The translations under genes were made by a program, and so were the position numbers. Below the pieces are notes generated by a model. It had not been told where the DNA came from, searched no databases, and saw only the letters and a list, made by a program, of their open reading frames with translations. Positions 58,869 through 64,000 of a DNA stretch of 64,000 nt are shown here, in pieces; the stretch's first letter is position 1; each line of letters begins with the position of its first letter. Source of the stretch: Paramagnetospirillum marisnigri (lineage in GTDB: Bacteria; Pseudomonadota; Alphaproteobacteria; Rhodospirillales; Magnetospirillaceae); contig NZ_LWQT01000010.1 of the NCBI RefSeq assembly GCF_001650715.1, positions 104,257-168,256 of the forward strand, read 5' to 3'.

Positions 58869-60107
58869 TTACTCCGCCGCCTTTACCGCCCGGGGATGAT
58901 GGACCTTCTGCAGGTCCAACTGCTCCCACACGGCGCAGAACGACTCCACCAGATGATCCATCATGGCATCGTCATGCAGCGGCGTGGGGGTGATGCGCAG
59001 TCGCTCGGTCCCCACCGGCACGGTGGGATAGTTGATGGGCTGCACATAGATGCCGTGCTCGGTCAGCAGCATGTCGCTGGCCTGCTTGCACAGGGCGGCA
59101 TTGCCCACCATCACCGGCACGATATGACTGACCGACGGCATCACCGGGATGCCGCGTTCCAGCAGGCGACGCTTGGCCATGGCGGCACGTTCCTGGTGCT
59201 TGTCGCGCAGTTCGGGATGGGCGCGGAGGAAGCGGACCGAGGCTAGGGCGGCGGCGGCGGTGGCGGGCGGCATGGAGCTGGAGAAGATGAAGCCGGGGCC
59301 GAAGCTGCGGACGAAATCGACGCAGGAGGCCGAGGCGGCGATATAGCCGCCGACCACGCCGATGGCCTTGGCCAGGGTGCCCTGGATGATGGTGATGCGG
59401 TCGCGCACGCCATCACGCTCGGCCACGCCCGATCCTTCGGCGCCGTACATACCCACGGCATGGACCTCGTCCAGATAGGTCATGGCGTTGTGGGCCTCGG
59501 CCACGTCGCACAGCTCGGCCAGGGGCGCGATATCGCCGTCCATGGAATAGACCGACTCGAAGGCCACCAGCTTGGGGGTCTCCTTGGGGTAGGCCGACAG
59601 CAACTGGTCCAGGTTCTCGGGGTCGTTGTGGCGGAAGACATGCTTGGCCGAGCGGCCGTGGCGGATGCCCTCGATCATGGAATTGTGGTTGAGCTCGTCG
59701 GAAAAGACGACGCAGCCGGGAATGGTGGCGCCCAGGGTCGACAGGGTGGTCTGGTTGGCCACATAGCCCGAGGTGAACAGCAAGGCGGCTTCCTTGCCGT
59801 TGAAGGCGGCCAGTTCCTCTTCCAGCATCACATGATAGTGATTGGTGCCCGAGATGTTGCGGGTGCCGCCGGCTCCGGCGCCGCAGCGGTCCAGCGCCTC
59901 CTGGGCGGCCTTGATCACGTCGGGATGCTGGCCCATGCCGAGATAGTCGTTGGAGCACCAGACCACCACTTCATAGGTCTTGCCGTCGCGGTAGTTCAGC
60001 GCGACCGGGAAGCGCCCGCGCTGCCGTTCCAGATCGGCGAAGACGCGATAGCGGCCCTCGCTCTTCAGCTCGGAAATCCGCTTGGCGAAGTAATGCTCGT
60101 AATCCAT
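58869..60107 (-). CDS. hemA: 5-Aminolevulinate synthase
   Basis: The 412-aa PLP enzyme of the alpha-oxoamine synthase group has the start [35 protein letters not shown], the PLP-contact aspartate in [14 protein letters not shown], and the Schiff-base lysine in [12 protein letters not shown]. It condenses glycine with succinyl-CoA, the first step of haem and tetrapyrrole synthesis in alphaproteobacteria. GGAGGAG precedes the ATG. The length is normal. It lies 123 bases downstream of an aminotransferase gene on the same strand; an independent promoter is likely. Confidence 0.95.
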   Translation of the reverse strand: MDYEHYFAKRISELKSEGRYRVFADLERQRGRFPVALNYRDGKTYEVVVWCSNDYLGMGQHPDVIKAAQEALDRCGAGAGGTRNISGTNHYHVMLEEELAAFNGKEAALLFTSGYVANQTTLSTLGATIPGCVVFSDELNHNSMIEGIRHGRSAKHVFRHNDPENLDQLLSAYPKETPKLVAFESVYSMDGDIAPLAELCDVAEAHNAMTYLDEVHAVGMYGAEGSGVAERDGVRDRITIIQGTLAKAIGVVGGYIAASASCVDFVRSFGPGFIFSSSMPPATAAAALASVRFLRAHPELRDKHQERAAMAKRRLLERGIPVMPSVSHIVPVMVGNAALCKQASDMLLTEHGIYVQPINYPTVPVGTERLRITPTPLHDDAMMDHLVESFCAVWEQLDLQKVHHPRAVKAAE

Positions 60108-60230
60108 CGACGCTCCTCCCGACGCGCCGTTGAACCGGCGCGAGCCTTGGCGATCCTAGAGGATCGAAAAGCTCGGGCGCAAGTGTACAAGATGTAATGC
60201 GCCTGGGCTTTCGACTGAAGTATCACATAG

Positions 60231-61610
60231 TTATGCGCGAGTGATCTCGCCATGAGCTTCGTCAAGGGCCTGGCCGAAACGCCGCAGCAGGTCTCGGATT
60301 TCCTCTGCCGAGATGATCAAGGGGGGCGCGAAGGCGACAGTATCGCCCATGGCCCGCAGAATCACGCCATGGGCCTGGGCCTTGGCCACCACCCTGGCGC
60401 CGATTCCCAGGGCGGCATCGAACGGCGCCTTGCTCGCCTTGTCGGCCACCAGTTCCACCGCGCCGATTAGCCCGACGCCGCGGGTTTCGCCCACCAGGGG
60501 GTGACCACGGAAGGCGGCGAGTCCGTCCTGCAGTACCGGCGCCACCGCGTTCACCTGGGCCAGGATGTCGCGCTCGGCATAAATCTTCAGGGTCTCCACC
60601 GCCACGGCGGCCGACACCGGATGGCCGCCATAGGTATAGCCGTGGCCGAACACGCCGATGCGCCCCGATTCCTCGGCGACCGGGCCGTAGACCCGCTGGT
60701 TGACCATCAGCGCCGAGATGGGGGCGTAGCCCGAGGACAAGCCCTTGGCCAGGGTCATCATGTCAGGCCGGATGCCGAAGGTTTCGGTGCCGAACATCTT
60801 GCCGGTGCGGCCGAAGCCGCAGATGACCTCGTCGGCCACCAGCAACACGTCGTATTTGTCCAGCACCGCCTGGATCTTGGGGAAATAGCCGGCGGGCGGC
60901 ACGATGACGCCACCGGCGCCCATCACCGGTTCGGCGAAGAAGGCGGCGACGGTGTCGGGGCCTTCCTTCAAAATTTGCGCCTCCAACTCGGTAGCCAGAC
61001 GGCTGGAGTACGCCTCCTCGCTTTCGTCGGGCCGGGCGAAGCGGTAATGGTGCGGGCAGGCGGCGCGGATCACCTCGTCCACCGGCAATCCGAACGAGCG
61101 GTGGTTGTTGGGCAGGCCGGTCAGCGCCGCCGTGGCGACGGTGACGCCGTGATAGGCCTTGTCGCGGGCGATGACCTTGATCTTGTTCGGCTGGCCGAGG
61201 GCATGGGCGCGATAGCGGATCAGCTTCAGGGCGGTGTCGTTGGCTTCCGAGCCCGACCCGGCCAGGAACACCTTGGACATGGGGACGGGGGCCATGGCCA
61301 GCAGCCGCTCGCACAGCTCCACCGCCGGGTCGTGGGTCTTGTGGCTGAACAGGTGGTAGAAGGGCAGCTTGCGCATCTGCGCCGCCGCCGCTTCCACCAG
61401 CCGCTCCTCGCCCCAGCCCAGCGAGGTGCACCACAGCCCCGCCAGTCCCTCGAAATAGTCGCGGCCCGCCTCGTCGAACACCTTCACGCCCTTGCCATGG
61501 GTGATGACCAGCGGCCCCACCTCCTGGTGGCGGATCAGGTTGGTGTAGGGGTGCAGCACCGAATCCACGTCGCGCTCGGCGGTGGTGCGGTTGCGGGCTC
61601 GCGAATCCAT
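60231..61610 (-). CDS. Class III aminotransferase (omega-amino acid type)
   Basis: The 459-aa fold-type I PLP enzyme has the cofactor loop AGSGSEANDTALK, YHGVTVATAAL, the acidic residue in VLLVADEVICGFGRTGK, and the PLP lysine in MTLAKGLSSGYAPISA. Such enzymes move amino groups from beta-alanine, gamma-aminobutyrate, polyamines or similar donors to pyruvate or 2-oxoglutarate. The actual donor is not clear. GGGAGG precedes the ATG at 61610; an upstream start would add 11 residues. Confidence 0.88.
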   Translation of the reverse strand: MDSRARNRTTAERDVDSVLHPYTNLIRHQEVGPLVITHGKGVKVFDEAGRDYFEGLAGLWCTSLGWGEERLVEAAAAQMRKLPFYHLFSHKTHDPAVELCERLLAMAPVPMSKVFLAGSGSEANDTALKLIRYRAHALGQPNKIKVIARDKAYHGVTVATAALTGLPNNHRSFGLPVDEVIRAACPHHYRFARPDESEEAYSSRLATELEAQILKEGPDTVAAFFAEPVMGAGGVIVPPAGYFPKIQAVLDKYDVLLVADEVICGFGRTGKMFGTETFGIRPDMMTLAKGLSSGYAPISALMVNQRVYGPVAEESGRIGVFGHGYTYGGHPVSAAVAVETLKIYAERDILAQVNAVAPVLQDGLAAFRGHPLVGETRGVGLIGAVELVADKASKAPFDAALGIGARVVAKAQAHGVILRAMGDTVAFAPPLIISAEEIRDLLRRFGQALDEAHGEITRA

Positions 61611-61683
61611 GGGGCCTCCCGGTCTTGAAAGGACCCGCAGCATAGACCCGCCGGGGGAGGGGAGGGCAAGGGGTTCGGTTATT

Positions 61684-61825
61684 CCAAACGGCGTTGATCG
61701 AAACCGATCAACGCGCCCTCAAGCGGCGGGTGGGCCACCTCCGTGGCCCTTGCCTCCCGCGCCATGTGGCGCGCGGCCCCTTGGGCCTAGCCAAACCGCA
61801 ATGAGTCCAACTCATCGCAGTTTGG
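61684..61825. repeat. Five consecutive hairpins, dispersed-repeat candidate
   Basis: Inverted repeats follow each other without a gap larger than 18 bases: GCGTTGATCG/CGATCAACGC (61691-61714), GGGCCAC/GTGGCCC (61732-61749), CGCGCCA/TGGCGCG (61758-61773), GGCCC/GGGCC (61775-61787) and CCAAACCGCAATGAG/CTCATCGCAGTTTGG (61791-61825, two mismatches). The outer edges CCAAAC and GTTTGG are also inverted. It fills the gap between two minus-strand genes and has no U-tract typical of a terminator. Confidence 0.65.
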
Positions 61826-61827
61826 TA

Positions 61828-62133
61828 TTACGGCTTGGTGTGTGACTTCATCTTATAGGCATAGACATAGAGGTCGTTGTCGCCGGGCTGACCGCCGGGG
61901 CCCTTGGTCTTGCGAGTGGTGCGGAAGAATTCGGCCACCTCGTGGGCCTCGAACTCATCCTTGGCGAGCCGCGAAATCCAGGCGTCGCCTTTTTCCTTCA
62001 GCTTGTGCAGGCCGAACAGCTTGGTTTTCGGGCTGCCGGTGAAGCCCACATACCATTCCCCGAAATTGCCGCCATTGCGGCCGATGCAGTCCTCGATATC
62101 GTCGATGATTTCCGTGCGTGACTTTGCCGCCAT
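61828..62133 (-). CDS. Small protein of unknown function, faintly GIY-YIG-like
   Basis: Counted from the ATG at 62133 (101 aa), GGGGAGCG precedes the start; the longer frame to 62205 is not supported. The sequence has EWYVGFTGSPKTKLFGLHKL, reminiscent of the WYVGIT-x(n)-R strand of GIY-YIG nucleases, an AHEVAEFF helix and a C-terminal LYVYAYKMKSHTKP. The catalytic Arg/Glu pattern is incomplete, so nuclease activity is doubtful. No neighbour gives a hint. Confidence 0.6.
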   Translation of the reverse strand: MAAKSRTEIIDDIEDCIGRNGGNFGEWYVGFTGSPKTKLFGLHKLKEKGDAWISRLAKDEFEAHEVAEFFRTTRKTKGPGGQPGDNDLYVYAYKMKSHTKP

Positions 62134-62208
62134 GTTTCGCTCCCCAACAGCTCGGTCAACAGTAGGCCGAGGCGCCCCCTGCTGACAATCGGGCGGTTGC
62201 CCCATAGT

Positions 62209-63675
62209 CTATTCCATCCAGGTCCGGCTCCGTCCAGTCGCCAGATCGATCTCCACGATGCGGTGATTGTTGGTGTCGCTCAGCAGCAGCCGGTCGGGGC
62301 CATCGGCGGCGATGCCGGCCGGTTCCGACCAGGGGCGGCATGCGGCATCGGTGCAAATGGGGCTGAGGCTGCGCACCTGCCCATGCTCCAGGTCGACCAG
62401 CCGCACCGCGCCATTATAGCTGTCCGCTACCGCGAGAATGTCACCGGCCAGGGCCAGCCCCAGGGGGTGCTGGAAGCTGGCCTCGGCCAGCGGGCCATCA
62501 TCGCTGCCGAAGTCGAACAGGCCGCGCCCGGCGATGGTGGTGACCTCGGCATCGCCGTCCAGGGCGATGCGGCGGATGGCGGAGCTTTCGGCATCGGCCA
62601 GATAGAGGCTGCGTCCGTCGGGGGCCAGGGCCAGGCCGCTGGGTTGGGCCAGCAGGGCATCCTCGGCCATGCCATCCAGCAGATTCTCGCCGCCGCTTCC
62701 CGCGACCAGATGCAGTGACTCGTCGGCGAGGTCAAGACGGAGAATCTGATGACTGCCGGCATTGGCGATATAGAGCGAACCATGGACCACTTCCACATCC
62801 CAGGGCGAGGCCAACCCGGTTCCCGGCGGATTGGCGCCCGGCCACAGGGCGCCGCCGCGCCGTCCGCTGCCCGCCAGGGTGGTCACCCGCGAGGTCTGGC
62901 GGTCGATGCGGCGGATGGTGTGATTGCCGGTATCCGCCACATAGATGGCGAAGCTGTCGCATGCCAGTCCCTGGGGGGAATTGAAACTGGCGGAAGCCGT
63001 GCCGTCGCTGAAACCGGCCGTGCCGCTGCCCCATCGCTGCAGTTCCCGCCCCTGGTCGTCCACCAGCACCACCTGATGATTTCCGCCATCGGCGATGGCC
63101 CACTGTCTGGCGCCAGCCTCGCCAGGGCAGGGCTTGATCTTGCCGGGAAAACGCAGCGCTCCTCCCTCGGTCTGGGGCATGGGCTGGCAGCGGGGCAGCG
63201 GGGTCGGGCACAACTGGCCCTCATGACGGAACTGCTGCAACATGCTGGCGACGCCGTTCAGCATCATCTCGGGATCGGGCTCGCCCGCCATCTGGCCGAT
63301 CACCATGCCATCGGGGGAGATCAGCACCAGCGAGGGCCAGGCGCGGATGCAGTACTGGTCCCACAGCAACGAGCCGGGATCGTGGATCACGGGATGTCGG
63401 ATGTCGTGGCGCCGGATGGCGTCGGCCAGGGCGCCAAGCCCGCGTTCGTGGTCGAATTTAGGACTGTGGATGCCGATCACCGCCACCTCGTCGCCGAATT
63501 CCTCCTCGATCAGGCGCAATGTCGGCAGGGTATGAAGGCAGTTGACGCAGCAGAACGTCCAGAAATCCAGGATCACCAGACGCCCGCGCAGATCGGAAAG
63601 GGATATGGCGGCATCGGTGTTGAGCCAGGCTAGGCCGGGGAGGTCGAAATCGGGGGCGTGGGTCAATCCGAACAT
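62209..63675 (-). CDS. Thioredoxin-like / NHL-repeat protein (NHLRC2 type)
   Basis: The 488-aa product begins with a TlpA-like thioredoxin domain (about 10-150), whose redox motif is CVNC at 43-46 within FWTFCCVNCLHTLP. NHL beta-propeller repeats (about 180-488) follow, with FNSPQGLA, ADTGNHTIRRID, TGLASPWDV, ANAGSHQILRLD and ADAESSAIRRIA. It has no signal peptide at this start, so the redox role would be cytoplasmic, unlike most TlpA proteins. The ATG at 63675 matches the family start; an upstream TTG gives 29 more residues. The function of bacterial NHLRC2 homologues is not established. Confidence 0.87.
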   Translation of the reverse strand: MFGLTHAPDFDLPGLAWLNTDAAISLSDLRGRLVILDFWTFCCVNCLHTLPTLRLIEEEFGDEVAVIGIHSPKFDHERGLGALADAIRRHDIRHPVIHDPGSLLWDQYCIRAWPSLVLISPDGMVIGQMAGEPDPEMMLNGVASMLQQFRHEGQLCPTPLPRCQPMPQTEGGALRFPGKIKPCPGEAGARQWAIADGGNHQVVLVDDQGRELQRWGSGTAGFSDGTASASFNSPQGLACDSFAIYVADTGNHTIRRIDRQTSRVTTLAGSGRRGGALWPGANPPGTGLASPWDVEVVHGSLYIANAGSHQILRLDLADESLHLVAGSGGENLLDGMAEDALLAQPSGLALAPDGRSLYLADAESSAIRRIALDGDAEVTTIAGRGLFDFGSDDGPLAEASFQHPLGLALAGDILAVADSYNGAVRLVDLEHGQVRSLSPICTDAACRPWSEPAGIAADGPDRLLLSDTNNHRIVEIDLATGRSRTWME

Positions 63676-63849
63676 GCCTGGCAATCCACCCGATCCAATC
63701 AAGTCCTGCTCTTCTATAAGGTTGCCCGGACGGTCGGTTGCAAGGGCCGCAGCGGGCAACAAGCCAGTTGCGTCGTACCGGGTGCGGGAGTAAGGTTGAA
63801 TTTCGTCCCGACCGCAGGGGCGCCGTCATCGATCCTTCATATTTAGGTG

Positions 63850-63878
63850 TTGACGGCATCGTCGGATGGGACTACAAC
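63850..63878 (+). promoter_or_regulatory. Upstream tandem promoter (rRNA-operon-like), P1
   Basis: TTGACG (63850-63855), a 17-base spacer and TACAAC (63873-63878) are followed by CCGCCTCC. The same arrangement occurs again 114 bases downstream (P2). Between them is a G+C-rich stretch with no gene. Confidence 0.7.
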
Positions 63879-63963
63879 CCGCCTCCCGCTGCAACGAACC
63901 CCCTGGGTTTTGGGTGGTGGGACGGCCCGGTCGACGGGGTTTACCTTCGGGTAAAAACAAGTG

Positions 63964-63992
63964 TTGACGGGGTTGTTTTGGCGGGGTAGAAC
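63964..63992 (+). promoter_or_regulatory. Downstream tandem promoter (rRNA-operon-like), P2
   Basis: TTGACG (63964-63969), a 17-base spacer and TAGAAC (63987-63992) are followed by CCGCCTCC. With P1 it forms a tandem pair of strong, near-consensus sigma-70 promoters aimed at the right edge. Such repeated promoters are typical upstream of rRNA operons in alphaproteobacteria; the 16S gene itself would lie beyond the window. Confidence 0.7.
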
Positions 63993-64000
63993 CCGCCTCC

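Overview
The window looks like a chromosomal stretch of a high-GC alphaproteobacterium, most likely a Rhodospirillales member close to Magnetospirillum. This is inferred from gene content and style, not from a search. The pointers are a C4-pathway 5-aminolevulinate synthase, the order tig-clpP-clpX-lon-hupB with a tRNA-Leu in front, a soluble globin-coupled chemoreceptor, many signalling genes, and tandem promoters of rRNA-operon type at the right edge. No prophage, integrase, CRISPR array or complete insertion sequence was seen.

Layout. 1-319: a 266-bp MITE-like element with terminal inverted repeats and TA flanks. 320-8352: an accessory sugar/radical-SAM cluster: methyltransferase, five-bladed-propeller glycosidase-like protein, a radical SAM-SPASM protein fused to a GT61-type glycosyltransferase, a TPR protein, and a B12-binding radical SAM protein behind a sigma-54-like promoter. 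8421-12674: DedA-like membrane protein, Cys-rich protein, NicO-type metal exporter with its DUF1007 partner, and metC. 12762-15423: a 38-aa membrane peptide with its own signals, a dispersed palindromic repeat, sulfurtransferase, cysteine synthase and a structured gap. 15424-18119: two-subunit molybdenum hydroxylase. 18271-21476: diguanylate cyclase and globin-MCP. 21719-28443: tRNA-Leu, trigger factor, ClpP, ClpX, Lon and HU, a protein-quality-control block. 28508-37260: repeat-rich secreted protein, alaS, inactive-looking nuclease, thioesterase, PAS-LuxR regulator, secreted protein, GT4, and a paaF/paaH-like beta-oxidation pair. 37423-43136: glyQS and pyruvate phosphate dikinase. 43285-47066: receiver protein, a PF03640-ECF sigma-anti-sigma operon, small proteins, an amidohydrolase and a second copy of the dispersed repeat. 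47128-58856: giant TPR/glycosyltransferase/FkbM-like protein, indolepyruvate oxidoreductase, UDP-sugar 4-epimerase, chemoreceptor and a degenerate GGDEF/EAL-like protein. 58869-63675: ALA synthase, class III aminotransferase, a strongly folded non-coding stretch, a small unknown protein and a thioredoxin-NHL protein. 63850-64000: two tandem promoters pointing out of the window.

Most genes are ordinary core functions. The most unusual material is the radical SAM-GT61 fusion and its neighbours (320-8352), the duplicated TPR-GT-FkbM-TPR-GT protein (47128-50724), the self-contained 38-aa membrane peptide, a Shine-Dalgarno buried in a hairpin before the DedA gene, and several small repeat elements. 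Start codons were chosen from ribosome-binding sites and family N-termini; where they differ from the longest open frame, this is stated.
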